The notes under the pieces are model-generated. The model did not search any database, was not told the origin of the DNA, and saw nothing but the letters and a program-made list of their open reading frames with translations. From Hyphomicrobiales bacterium (GTDB taxonomy: Bacteria; Pseudomonadota; Alphaproteobacteria; Rhizobiales; Xanthobacteraceae), in the NCBI GenBank assembly GCA_003169835.1, contig PNAI01000027.1, positions 62,001 through 126,000 of the forward strand: 64,000 bases of DNA, read 5' to 3'. How positions within the stretch are numbered: position 1 is the stretch's first letter; each line of letters starts with the position of its first letter. Positions 44,965 to 53,765 of this stretch are shown here, in pieces. A program made the translations under genes and the position numbers.

Positions 44965-46551
44965 ATGACGATCGAACGTAAACCGGTGGCCTATGGCGAC
45001 ATGCGCGGCTGGATGAAGGCGCTCGAAGCCAAGGGCGAACTGCACGAGATCGACGCCCAGGTCGACTGGAACATCGAACTCGGCACCATCACGCGGCTGG
45101 CCCAGGGCCCCGGCACCGGCCCGGCGATCGTGTTCAACAACATCAAGGATTACAACAAGCCGAATAGCCTCTGCCGGCGTGTGTTCGTAGGCGGGCTTTC
45201 AAGCTACCGGCGCATCGCGATGATGATGGGTTTGCCGCCCGACACGCATCCGCGCGAACTCGTCAAACTTGTTCGCAACATTCTCAGTGAAAAAATTCCG
45301 CCGCGCATTGTCGGCACCGGCCCGGTGAAAGAGAACATCATCAAGGGCAAGGACGTCGATCTCTACAAGTTTCCCACGCCCTACTGGAACCGGCTCGACG
45401 GCGGCCGTTACCTGCTCACCTATGGCGGCGTTGTCACGAAAGACCCCGAGACCGACGTGATGAATGTCGGCGTCTATCGCGGCATGGTCGCAAGCAAAAA
45501 CAAAATTCCAATCCTGATGTGGCGCGCACAGCATATCGGCCATCACGTCACGGCCTGGCAAAATACCGGCAAGAGCCGGATGCCAATTGCCGTGGCCATT
45601 GGCTGGGAACCCTCACTCGATTTTGTCGGCGGCGCGCCTGTGCCGAAGGGCACTTGCGAATATGACGTCGTCGGTGCGATCCGCGGCGCTCCGGTCGATC
45701 TGGTCAAATGCGAGACAGTCGATCTTTACGTGCCGGCTTCGGCCGAAATCGTGATCGAGGGCTATCTCGACATCGATCCAAAAACCTACGTGAAGGAAGG
45801 CCCCTTCGCCGAATTCACCGGCTATGTCGCTGGCGACTCATCGCCGAAGCCGGCCATCCATGTCACCGCCATCACGCATCGCAATAAGCCAATTCTGCGT
45901 GGTGCGATCGAAGGCGCGTTGCCGGGAAGCTATTCCGAAAATACCGTGGGATCATCGATCCAGCGAGCGGCAACAGCGTGGAACGTGCTGGATCGCGCAG
46001 GCGTGCCGGGCATCACGGACGTTTGGTGCATGCCGGTGCAGGCGGGCATCAACCTGCTCATTCAAATGAAGCAGAGCTATCGCAATCAGGCCAAGCAAGC
46101 CGCCAACGCCGTTTGGGGTTCATCCGCGGCGCACGTGCGGTACAAGCATATTACCGTGGTGGATGACGACATCGACATCCACGATTACGCGGCGGTGGAT
46201 TGGGCCATCGCCTATCGCGTAAATGCTGGCGAAGACGACGTCATCATCATGCCATCGACGTTCGGCGCCGGGCTCGATCCCTCGACCCGCAAGCGCGACC
46301 GCAACCCTGCCCTGTTCGGTACCGGCAAATGGAACCGCGTGCTGATCGACGCCACCATGAACCTCGACTACGACCCCGACCCTGACTTGGGCGGCGCGCG
46401 TTTTCCGCCCAAGGTCTGGCCAGCCGACAAGGATGTCGCTGCGGCGCAGGCGCGCTGGGCGGAACTCGGCCTCGACAAGAGCAAGAAGCGTCGCGTCAGT
46501 GCTTCGCGCCGACCGGCGGCAAAGCCAGCGCAGCGTCGACGAGGGCGGTAG
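44965..46551 (+). CDS. UbiD family decarboxylase
   Basis: A 528-residue UbiD-like enzyme that depends on prenylated FMN. VGVYRGMVASKNKIPILMWRAQHIGHH provides the flavin and metal-binding core, and EGPFAEFTGYVAGD has the catalytic Glu pair region. Members reversibly decarboxylate aromatic or alpha,beta-unsaturated acids. No ubiX gene for the cofactor is seen in the window. Start ATG 44965 follows AGGGGA. The last 24 residues are a Lys/Arg-rich tail, and the final 56 bases overlap the convergent HpaB gene. Confidence 0.9.
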   Translation: MTIERKPVAYGDMRGWMKALEAKGELHEIDAQVDWNIELGTITRLAQGPGTGPAIVFNNIKDYNKPNSLCRRVFVGGLSSYRRIAMMMGLPPDTHPRELVKLVRNILSEKIPPRIVGTGPVKENIIKGKDVDLYKFPTPYWNRLDGGRYLLTYGGVVTKDPETDVMNVGVYRGMVASKNKIPILMWRAQHIGHHVTAWQNTGKSRMPIAVAIGWEPSLDFVGGAPVPKGTCEYDVVGAIRGAPVDLVKCETVDLYVPASAEIVIEGYLDIDPKTYVKEGPFAEFTGYVAGDSSPKPAIHVTAITHRNKPILRGAIEGALPGSYSENTVGSSIQRAATAWNVLDRAGVPGITDVWCMPVQAGINLLIQMKQSYRNQAKQAANAVWGSSAAHVRYKHITVVDDDIDIHDYAAVDWAIAYRVNAGEDDVIIMPSTFGAGLDPSTRKRDRNPALFGTGKWNRVLIDATMNLDYDPDPDLGGARFPPKVWPADKDVAAAQARWAELGLDKSKKRRVSASRRPAAKPAQRRRGR

Positions 46552-48010
46552 CGCGCTTATAATCGTAAAGCCTGTTGATGCTCTGCTTCACGACGTAGGT
46601 GCCGCCGCCGTAGAACTTCTCATACTGCTGGTGGCGGCTGCCGAATTCGCTGCCGATGAAATCCCACAACAGCCGCATGATCGCCATGCGGGTTTTCGCG
46701 TCCGACGACGCCGAGCACATGTATTTCTCAAGATCATGCGCCATTTCTGGATTGTCAAAGTCGCCCGCCGAGGACGGCAATGTGATCATGGCCGAGCCGG
46801 ACAGCTCGCGGATTATTTCGAGCATGCGGCCGTTGAACTCAGACTGCATGGCCATCACCGCATAGAGCGTCGTGCGCGAGGGCCAGAGCACACCGTCGGC
46901 GTCAGTGGTCGCGACCACTTCCTGCGCGATCGCCATGGATTCGACGATGGACACAAGCGCCGCCAGCTCGCCCATCGCCATCTGCACCGGCGGATTGTTG
47001 TCGTGACCGGTGTTCTCGTTCATGCGTTTGGCAAGTCCGATCATGAATCGCAATTTGGCGCCGTAGCGCACCTGCGCTTGTAAATTGCCGTAGGCGTGCG
47101 CTGGTGTCAGGTGCCACTGGTTGCGGCAGAGATCGATGTTACGATAGCAGTAGACGTTCTCCCAGGGCACGAACACGTTGTCGAAGATGACGTAGGAATC
47201 GGTTTCGTCGAAGCGGCTGGAGAGCGGATAATCGACGCTGTTCATGTCTGCGCGCGCGAAGGCGCGGCGGGGATAAAGTTTGAGACCAGGCGCGTTGATC
47301 GGCACCACCAGGCCGTTGGCGTAATTCTCGTCGCCAGGTTGCAGCGGCTGGATGCAGGAGAGATGCAGCCAGTCCGAATAGATACCGCCGGTCGCGAGCT
47401 GCTGGGCGCCTGAGATCACGATGCCGTCGTCGCGCTCCTTGACCACGCCGGCATGAAGCGTGGGATCGGTCTGCTTGTGCGCGGGCTTCGAGCGGTCGAT
47501 CTGCGGCGGGACAATTGCGTAAGACATGTAGAGGTGGTTGTCGCGCGCCTCTTCATAAAGCCGCACGACATTTTCGCCGAACTGCTTGCCACCTGCTGCG
47601 AACAGCGAAGGCTTGGTGGCGTATCCACAGAAAAAACCGGCAACGTGATCGGGCGTGCGGCCCATCAATCCGAAGGTCGCCTCCGCCCATTTTTCCGAGA
47701 ACAGGCGGCGGGCTTTCAAATCGGCATGCGTCTTGGGGATCTGGTAGCCGCGATGCACCGGCGCGCCGGTTTTAGGCGAGGTGAACGTCATTACCTCGCG
47801 GTTCTCGGGCGCCGCCGCAATGTCGTAGAGCCGCGCAATCGAGCGCGCCGCCTCGCGCAAGGCCGGATGCTCGGTGACGTCCTTGACCAGCTCGCCGTCG
47901 AGATACACGCGGCGGCCGTCGCGCAGCGATTTGAGGTATTCCGCACCGGAGCGGAGCGCCGACGCGGGAGCACGGCCCGCCAGCAATGGGTTTTGTGACG
48001 ATGTCGCCAT
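46496..48010 (-). CDS. HpaB-family (4-hydroxyphenylacetate 3-monooxygenase-type) FAD enzyme
   Basis: A 504-residue protein of the HpaB/4-hydroxybutyryl-CoA dehydratase superfamily. REVMTFTSPKTGAPVHRGYQIPKTHADL, FVPWENVYCYRN and DFIGSEFGSRHQQYEKFYGG are characteristic. The monooxygenase versions hydroxylate phenols using FADH2 from a small reductase (HpaC), which is not visible here. Start ATG 48010 has GAGGGG upstream. It is divergent from a MarR regulator across about 100 bases with an inverted repeat next to the ribosome-binding site. The 3' end overlaps the UbiD gene. Confidence 0.9.
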   Translation of the reverse strand: MATSSQNPLLAGRAPASALRSGAEYLKSLRDGRRVYLDGELVKDVTEHPALREAARSIARLYDIAAAPENREVMTFTSPKTGAPVHRGYQIPKTHADLKARRLFSEKWAEATFGLMGRTPDHVAGFFCGYATKPSLFAAGGKQFGENVVRLYEEARDNHLYMSYAIVPPQIDRSKPAHKQTDPTLHAGVVKERDDGIVISGAQQLATGGIYSDWLHLSCIQPLQPGDENYANGLVVPINAPGLKLYPRRAFARADMNSVDYPLSSRFDETDSYVIFDNVFVPWENVYCYRNIDLCRNQWHLTPAHAYGNLQAQVRYGAKLRFMIGLAKRMNENTGHDNNPPVQMAMGELAALVSIVESMAIAQEVVATTDADGVLWPSRTTLYAVMAMQSEFNGRMLEIIRELSGSAMITLPSSAGDFDNPEMAHDLEKYMCSASSDAKTRMAIMRLLWDFIGSEFGSRHQQYEKFYGGGTYVVKQSINRLYDYKRATALVDAALALPPVGAKH

Positions 48011-48023
48011 GGCCAATCCCCTC

Positions 48024-48046
48024 TGTAGCTTCAATAATTAGCTACA
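48024..48046. promoter_or_regulatory. probable MarR operator between hpaB-like and marR genes
   Basis: TGTAGCT and AGCTACA form a perfect 7-bp inverted repeat separated by nine bases, immediately upstream of the HpaB-like gene's GAGGGG ribosome-binding site. It begins at the end of a proposed minus-strand -10 element, so binding there would block transcription. Confidence 0.6.
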
Positions 48047-48071
48047 CTATGTATATAATTATTGTTGTCAA
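48044..48071 (-). promoter_or_regulatory. candidate sigma-70-type promoter for the hpaB-like gene
   Basis: On the minus strand TTGACA (48071-48066) is followed after 16 bases by TAGTGT (48049-48044). The -35 is perfect, the -10 is weak. The -10 overlaps the right arm of the inverted repeat. It reads toward the HpaB-like gene. Confidence 0.5.
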
Positions 48072-48109
48072 ACGGAAATCAATGCGATACGCCAGCGACA
48101 TAGGTCAGC

Positions 48110-48727
48110 ATGGCTGCAGCGAAGAAAAAAACCGCCAAAACGCCCCCCGCGCGGCCGCGGCGCGGCAAAACCTTTATGCCACCGGCGACGATCACGCTGC
48201 CGCAGATGCTGCTGTCGGGAAATGACCTGGCGTTTCGCGAAACGCTTTACATGATGTTCCAGGCGTTCGGCCGGCTGTCATCGTTCCGCGAATCGTTCGG
48301 CAAGGAGCTGTCGCTGACCGCCTCGCAATTCATCGTGCTGATCGGTACCGCCTACCGGCAGGGCAGCGACGGCGTGTCGATCCGCACGCTATCCGACCAC
48401 ACCCAGCTTGCCGCGACGCATGTGACGACCGAAGTCGGCCGGTTGACCGCAAAGGGCCTGCTGAACAAGACGGCCAATGCGCGTGACCGGCGCGGCGTGC
48501 TCGTGCGGCTGACGCCGAAAGGAGAAGCCGCGGTTCTTGCGGTTAATCCCCTGCTCCGTCGCGTGAACGACCGGCTTTTTCAAAACGTGGCGCGCGAGGA
48601 CTTCGCGACCGTCTCGCGCTTCCTCTCAAACTTTGCGCTCAATAGCGAATACGTACTCGCGGAACTGCGCCGTTCCGAGCGCGAACATGCGACACGCCAT
48701 AACTGGCCATACAACAAAAGCAATTGA
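48110..48727 (+). CDS. MarR family transcriptional regulator
   Basis: A 205-residue winged-helix regulator with a basic N-terminal extension (KKKTAKTPPARPRRGK). The recognition helix and wing are seen as VSIRTLSDHTQLAATHVTTEVGRLTAKGLLNKTANARDRRGVLVRLTPKGEA. MarR proteins usually repress nearby genes and release on binding an aromatic ligand. It is divergent from the HpaB-like gene, with an inverted repeat in the shared promoter, so it probably senses the pathway substrate or a product. Confidence 0.9.
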   Translation: MAAAKKKTAKTPPARPRRGKTFMPPATITLPQMLLSGNDLAFRETLYMMFQAFGRLSSFRESFGKELSLTASQFIVLIGTAYRQGSDGVSIRTLSDHTQLAATHVTTEVGRLTAKGLLNKTANARDRRGVLVRLTPKGEAAVLAVNPLLRRVNDRLFQNVAREDFATVSRFLSNFALNSEYVLAELRRSEREHATRHNWPYNKSN

Positions 48728-48795
48728 TTTTAGCCCTTGTCTGCCGGTACGACGTGGACCACGCTTTGTGTGCCGCGACGAACACGAGAAAAACG

Positions 48796-49401
48796 ATGTC
48801 GGAATTTGAACGCTGGGAAGCTCGGTTTTCCGCCCCGGACTATGTGTTCGGAAAGGCTCCGAATGCGTTCCTCAAAAGTCACGCGCATCTGCTCAAACGC
48901 GGCCAGAAGGCGCTCGCGATCGCCGATGGCGAAGGCCGCAACGGGGTATATCTTGCCGAGCAAGGCCTCGACGTCCATACGTTCGACTTTTCCCCGAAAG
49001 CAGTAGCCAAGGCCCAGGCGCTCGCGCGCGAGCGCGGCGTAAAGCTGCACACGGAACTGGCCGACCTTGCAACCTGGAACTGGCCAACCGCGAGCTTCGA
49101 TGTGGTCGTTGCGATATTCTTCCAATTTGCCGACCCGCCGTTCCGCCAGCAGATCTTTTCCAACATCAAGAAGACGCTCAAAGGGGGCGGGCTTCTCCTC
49201 ATCGAAGGTTACCGGCCGGAGCAGATCGGCTACAAGACCGGCGGGCCATCGCAGGTGGAGAACCTCTACACCCGCAAGCTGCTGGAAGACGAGTTCAAGG
49301 ATTTTGTTTCGCTGGAGATCAAGGAATACGACAGCGTTGTCGACGAAGGCGCTGGACACAAAGGCATGTCTGCACTGATTGATCTCGTCGGTCGCAAGTG
49401 A
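48796..49401 (+). CDS. class I SAM-dependent methyltransferase
   Basis: A 201-residue methyltransferase resembling TehB-type small enzymes. Motif I is ALAIADGEGRNGVYLAEQG, followed by VHTFDFSPKAVAKA, and the later motif DVVVAIFFQF. It may methylate a small molecule or detoxify chalcogenides; the context could also imply a phenolic O-methylation. Start ATG 48796 is chosen since the upstream extension overlaps the marR stop and lacks homology. It precedes the dioxygenase gene by 22 bases. Confidence 0.8.
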   Translation: MSEFERWEARFSAPDYVFGKAPNAFLKSHAHLLKRGQKALAIADGEGRNGVYLAEQGLDVHTFDFSPKAVAKAQALARERGVKLHTELADLATWNWPTASFDVVVAIFFQFADPPFRQQIFSNIKKTLKGGGLLLIEGYRPEQIGYKTGGPSQVENLYTRKLLEDEFKDFVSLEIKEYDSVVDEGAGHKGMSALIDLVGRK

Positions 49402-49423
49402 AAACACAGAAAGGGAGAGAGCC

Positions 49424-50320
49424 ATGATCAAGGTGCGCCGCATCGGGCACGCGACTTTCGAGACGCCGGACCTCGATAAGCAGATCGACTATTACACGCA
49501 TGTGAATGGGCTGGCGCTCATCGCGCGCGAGAAAAGCCGCGCGTTCCTTGCGACCAAAACCGGCCAGCTCGTGGTGCAACTCGAGCGCGCCGATAAGCCA
49601 AGCTGCGCGAAAATTTCCTTCGAGGTCGCGCCGAACGAAGATTTCGCCGACATGGCGCGGCGGCTCACCGCCGTAGGAATCAAGAGCGAGGTGCGCAGCG
49701 ACGCCATCCCAGGTCTTCCTAAGGTGCTTTCATTCAAGGACCCGAAAGGGACCACCCTTGAGCTCTATTCGGAATGGAGCTTCCCCGGGCGCGATTATCC
49801 GGTCGACGGCGTCGGCCCACTCAAGCTCGGCCACATTGCATTCCAGGTACCGGACCCGCAGGCGATTACAAAATTCTATTGCGATGTGCTGGGCTTTCGC
49901 GTCTCCGATTGGATCCAGGATTTCTTTTCGTTCCTGCGCTGCGGCCCAGACCATCATTCGGTGAATTTTATTCGTGGCAAGATCGTGCGCATGCATCACA
50001 TCGCTTTCGAATGCAAGGACATGTCGCATCTGCAGTCGGCCTGCGATGTGCTTGGACGAAAAAAAATCGCAATCATCTGGGGTCCGGGACGCCATGGCGC
50101 CGGCCACAACGTTTTCATCTATCATCGCGACACGGACGACCAGATAGTCGAGTTCTATACCGAACTCGATCGCATGACCGACGAGGAGCTGGGATATTTC
50201 GATCCTCGGCCGTGGCATGTGGACCGCCCGCAGCGACCCAAGGTGTGGGATCCGGCGGCCGCAGGGTTGGTGTGGGGGCCGCCGATGACGCCCGATTTCA
50301 TCCGCGGACGCGATATGTAG
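49424..50320 (+). CDS. type I extradiol dioxygenase (VOC superfamily)
   Basis: A 298-residue two-domain VOC protein like catechol 2,3-dioxygenases. The 2-His-1-carboxylate iron site is intact: His137 (LGHIAF), His192 (MHHIAF) and Glu243 (IVEFYTELD). Active-site His178, His228 and Tyr245 positions are also filled. It would cleave an aromatic ring next to a diol. It follows the methyltransferase by 22 bases, behind a good GGGAGAGA ribosome-binding site (ATG 49424). With HpaB-type ortho-hydroxylation nearby, a catechol intermediate is plausible. Confidence 0.88.
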   Translation: MIKVRRIGHATFETPDLDKQIDYYTHVNGLALIAREKSRAFLATKTGQLVVQLERADKPSCAKISFEVAPNEDFADMARRLTAVGIKSEVRSDAIPGLPKVLSFKDPKGTTLELYSEWSFPGRDYPVDGVGPLKLGHIAFQVPDPQAITKFYCDVLGFRVSDWIQDFFSFLRCGPDHHSVNFIRGKIVRMHHIAFECKDMSHLQSACDVLGRKKIAIIWGPGRHGAGHNVFIYHRDTDDQIVEFYTELDRMTDEELGYFDPRPWHVDRPQRPKVWDPAAAGLVWGPPMTPDFIRGRDM

Positions 50321-50332
50321 TTGTGCGCCCGC

Positions 50333-51358
50333 CTAGCGGTGATGCCGGGCGTGGTGGTCTTCCGTCTCATTGCCAGTCGAGCGGTCGTGCGCCGCCCTCC
50401 ATGCGGCGAGCATGGGAAAATCCCCATGCGCGGCTTTGAGCTGGCGTAGCGCCACCCGGACATGTGTTCGTAAAAAGCGGCCACTGGTGATTTTGACCGC
50501 GGACGGTTCATCGCCGGAGACCACGGCAGCCACCACGCGTTCCTTCAGCGCAAGGAACTTCGGATCGCCGAATGCGCGCAAGATATCTTCAAACGCTTCG
50601 TGACGCGCTTGATTGAATGGCTGGACGTTTCCCGCCGGGTCCTTGCTGGGATGCGCGGGATAAAGATGAGCGCAAGGTATCCAGCCGCCAGGGATCGGTT
50701 CGGTGGCGGAGTGGGTTCGCTTGTGGCGGAGCAGATTGGGAAGGACGTGCGTGTGCGGGCCGTCCGGACTTTTGCCATGCGCCGGCGGGATGGGCTGAAA
50801 CACTTCAACTCGTCCGAGGCGGCTCACAAAGACACGATGGGGATTGGCGGCAAAGATCACCTGCATGGCCGGGCTGCCGGGTTCGAGCGCGGGCTTTCCC
50901 GTGTGCATGCGCAATTGCGCGGCCGCGCCGGGATCGGAAATACGAACATGAAAGTCGGCTTGTGTGGCGCCAATACCGAGATCGAACAGGATCGCCGTCT
51001 TGTCTTGCTCACGCAGCGCATCGGTGTCGGGACCGACTTCGGTCAAAATGGCGCGCCGGTTCATCGCGCAGTGCTCGGCCGGCAGGCACAGTGCGACGCG
51101 GCTGCTCCAGCTTTCCTTGGTGGTGGTCTCGAATGCGAACGGCCGCATCCCGGCCGCCGATTCTATTCGCATCCCGCCGCGTGCCGTCACAACTGCGAGG
51201 CCGGATTGGTCGCGCGAAAAAGTGGCCGGCTCGCCGGCATCGCGCATGAACTCGGCGATCGCGCCGAACGTCCCAAGACTCCACTGCGTCCCGGCATCCG
51301 CAATGTGGCTTGCAAGAAACTCAAGCGTTTCCGTCGCAACCGTCAAAGTTTGTCCCAT
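50333..51358 (-). CDS. protein of unknown function (DUF6925-like)
   Basis: A 341-residue soluble protein. SLGTFGAIAEFMRD near the N-terminus, GPHTHVLPNLL in the middle and the PGGWIPCAHLYP segment are distinctive. I have an uncertain recollection of such proteins as DUF6925. The paired His of HTH in GPHTHVLP could bind a metal. No signal peptide. It is convergent with the dioxygenase (12-base gap), and its downstream tail is His-rich (DHHARHHR). I do not assign a function. Confidence 0.65.
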   Translation of the reverse strand: MGQTLTVATETLEFLASHIADAGTQWSLGTFGAIAEFMRDAGEPATFSRDQSGLAVVTARGGMRIESAAGMRPFAFETTTKESWSSRVALCLPAEHCAMNRRAILTEVGPDTDALREQDKTAILFDLGIGATQADFHVRISDPGAAAQLRMHTGKPALEPGSPAMQVIFAANPHRVFVSRLGRVEVFQPIPPAHGKSPDGPHTHVLPNLLRHKRTHSATEPIPGGWIPCAHLYPAHPSKDPAGNVQPFNQARHEAFEDILRAFGDPKFLALKERVVAAVVSGDEPSAVKITSGRFLRTHVRVALRQLKAAHGDFPMLAAWRAAHDRSTGNETEDHHARHHR

Positions 51359-51377
51359 CCGATTGAAAATTGCGGAC

Positions 51378-51710
51378 CTAGCACCGGATGATGGTCACTT
51401 GGCTTTCGCCCCCGGAGGCCGAAGGTACCGAATAGGATTTCGGTTCGCATTCGCCGCGCGTTTCGGCGACCGGCTTTTCGCTCGGCGGTGGAGCGACATC
51501 ACCGGCATCCCCGTAGGGACCATACGGGTAGTATCCCGAGCCCCAAAATAAGCGATTGTTCTTGCGGTGGTGAAACACAGGAGCCGCGTGGCTTGGTGAG
51601 CGCGTGGACATGTGAGAGCCGGCTGCCTGAGCGGAAATCCCGACTGGCGCAAGCGCGCCAGCAACCCCAAACAGGGCTATGACGCCGGTCATGATCATCG
51701 GCTTGATCAT
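51378..51710 (-). CDS. small exported protein of unknown function
   Basis: A 110-residue protein with a signal peptide (1-28, ISAQAAGS) and a body rich in Gly, Tyr and Pro (WGSGYYPYGPYGD). Two Cys in the C-terminal half could form a disulphide. AAGGAG sits upstream of the ATG at 51710. Similar small Gly/Tyr-rich exported proteins are frequent in Hyphomicrobiales but have no known function. It lies 19 bases downstream of the unknown protein on the same strand. Confidence 0.65.
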   Translation of the reverse strand: MIKPMIMTGVIALFGVAGALAPVGISAQAAGSHMSTRSPSHAAPVFHHRKNNRLFWGSGYYPYGPYGDAGDVAPPPSEKPVAETRGECEPKSYSVPSASGGESQVTIIRC

Positions 51711-51925
51711 TGTCGGTACTCCTTGACGTCCCCGGCCCAGTTGTCTCGAGATTGATGCCGCCCTCAACCTTCAATGGCACCGGGTCCGTTGATTTATATC
51801 AGCCGCCGACCGAACTTTGCCAGAAGGAAGCCAGCGATTTTGCTGCGGCCTGCCTTCACGGTCACGTTAGCGGCGGACGATGGTACTGGCGTTTTGTTGC
51901 AGATTTTAGGTGTTCCGCACGCGCG

Positions 51926-52789
51926 TCAAAGCTTTTCTGCAAGGAAGCGCACCAGCCGCGGCGCGAGGAAGCCGGTAAAGCTTCCAGGTTCCTCGATAGG
52001 ATCGTTCATCCAATAATGCGGCGCGCCCTGGAGGATGCAGGGGCGGACAAAGAAACCCGCCTGCTTGAGCGCTAACAGAAACGCGTCGGTCTGCGCGGCG
52101 CGATTGACCAGATCGTCCTCGGTTCCGCACGCGAGCAGCACGGCGGTCTTGTTGTTGGCGGTCGTGGCATAGCTTATGGGCGAGGCCTCGAAATAGAGCC
52201 GCCGGTCGTCCAGAAGGGAGACGCCGATGAACTTCTCGATGTTGTTCTCGCGCGGGTTCTGCAGACTATATTTCTGCCACATCTCCAGCATGTCGTAGAT
52301 GCCATAGACCCCGACCAGCACCTTGACCTTGGTGCTCGCCGCGGCATGGGCATCCTGCGGGTAGCAGCCGGCGAAGGGCGGCATGCCGCCGCCAAGCGCC
52401 GCAAGCGAAGCAAGATGGGCACCGGCCGAGGCGCCGATCAGGCCTACGCGCTCCGCATCGAGCTTGAGCTCTTTGGCATTGCCGCGCACATATTGAACGC
52501 CAGCCAGCACGTCCTGGACGGCATGCGGAAAAGTCTTCTGCCCGGTCTTGGCGAAACGGTAGCTGATTGCGAACACCGCATAACCGCGGGCGGCGAGATA
52601 CGGACCCCAATATTGAAATGCGCTGCGCGCGCCCTGCACCCAGCCGCCGCCGTGCACGCCGACCAGTACCGGAAACGGCCCTGCCCCCTTCGGCTGGTAC
52701 AGATCGCCTTGCAGCGCAACGCCGTCATGGGTGACGTAATGCAGAGCGGAGCGGGTTTCGACCTCTACCGATGTCTCGCGCGGATTCAT
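51926..52789 (-). CDS. alpha/beta-hydrolase esterase (HSL/BD-FAE-like)
   Basis: A 287-residue hydrolase. HGGGW forms the oxyanion hole, the nucleophile is Ser121 in GASAGAH, an Asp is in CGTEDDLVN, and His is in GAPHYWM, so the triad is complete. This arrangement fits carboxylesterases and kynurenine formamidase-like enzymes of the hormone-sensitive lipase group. The start MNPRET is the only good ATG; 15 bases separate it from the GST gene upstream, so the two form one unit. Confidence 0.88.
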   Translation of the reverse strand: MNPRETSVEVETRSALHYVTHDGVALQGDLYQPKGAGPFPVLVGVHGGGWVQGARSAFQYWGPYLAARGYAVFAISYRFAKTGQKTFPHAVQDVLAGVQYVRGNAKELKLDAERVGLIGASAGAHLASLAALGGGMPPFAGCYPQDAHAAASTKVKVLVGVYGIYDMLEMWQKYSLQNPRENNIEKFIGVSLLDDRRLYFEASPISYATTANNKTAVLLACGTEDDLVNRAAQTDAFLLALKQAGFFVRPCILQGAPHYWMNDPIEEPGSFTGFLAPRLVRFLAEKL

Positions 52790-52804
52790 TGGCGGTGCAG
52801 GGAT

Positions 52805-53506
52805 TTAAGCGCGCGCGTACTTGCCGCGGCCGAAGAAGCGATCCTTGTTGTCATCCGTGGCGCTCTCGCGGCTGGATTTGATGTCGGCCTGCTTGGCGAT
52901 CATCGCTTTCACCGCCGCACGCGCGGACAACTCCTCGAACCAGCGCTTGAAGTTCGGCATCTGGTCGATCTTGGCGCCATGCGCCGTGTGCTGGCGCGTC
53001 CAGGGAAATGTCGCCATGTCGGCAATCGAATATTCGTTGCCGCCGAGATACTTTGTCTGCCCGAGCCGCTGCTCGATCAGCTCATAGAGCCGCAGCACCT
53101 CGGTCTTGTAGCGGCTGAACGAATATTCGTTGCCGGGCTTGGGTGCGAACATATTGAAGTGCGTGAAATTACCAAACGACGGGCCGACGCCGGTGACCTG
53201 GACCATGAGCCATTGGATCACGTCGTACTTCTTCGCCATGTCCTTGGGCATGAACTTGCCGGTCTTGTCGGCGAGGTACATCAGGATCGCGCCGGACTCG
53301 AACACGGTGTAAGGCTTTCCGCCCGGGCCCTCATGATCGACGATCACCGGAATCTTCTTGTTCGGATTTAGCTTGGCGAATTCGGACGAATGCTGCGCGC
53401 TGGCCCAGACGTCCACCGGCTTGAAGGTGTAGGGCAGCCCGCACTCTTCCAGCATGATGAAGATTTTCTGCACGTTCGGGCTGGTCAATCCATAGAAGTC
53501 GATCAT
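52805..53506 (-). CDS. glutathione S-transferase family protein (YfcG/Ure2-like)
   Basis: A 233-residue GST. The thioredoxin-like half begins MIDFYGLTSPNVQKIFIMLEE, with NPNKKIPVIVDHEG and VFESGAILMYLADK glutathione contacts; the helical half contains YSIADMATFPW. It resembles YfcG-type disulphide-bond oxidoreductases. ATG 53506 has GGAGAG upstream and is preferred to the GTG at 53518. It is encoded 15 bases upstream of the esterase. Confidence 0.9.
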   Translation of the reverse strand: MIDFYGLTSPNVQKIFIMLEECGLPYTFKPVDVWASAQHSSEFAKLNPNKKIPVIVDHEGPGGKPYTVFESGAILMYLADKTGKFMPKDMAKKYDVIQWLMVQVTGVGPSFGNFTHFNMFAPKPGNEYSFSRYKTEVLRLYELIEQRLGQTKYLGGNEYSIADMATFPWTRQHTAHGAKIDQMPNFKRWFEELSARAAVKAMIAKQADIKSSRESATDDNKDRFFGRGKYARA

Positions 53507-53765
53507 CGGGCTCTCCACTGCGCTTTCAATTTGTCATCCGTTGGCGTCATGCTCCGCGACCTTCGTCGACCGGTCGCGGAAACGCAAACGGCGGCTGGAT
53601 TCCTAGCGTGTCCCGCGTGCTTTCGCCATCGGCTTTGTCGCATGGGCGCCAGCCGTCACTGTTGACAGGCAAGGCGTGGCCTGAAAACCTCGCGCCCGCG
53701 GACGGGATTTTGAGGCGGAGCGCGAGACGACGGCGCCGCCGCCGGAGGGTCGCGGAGGTAAGGGC

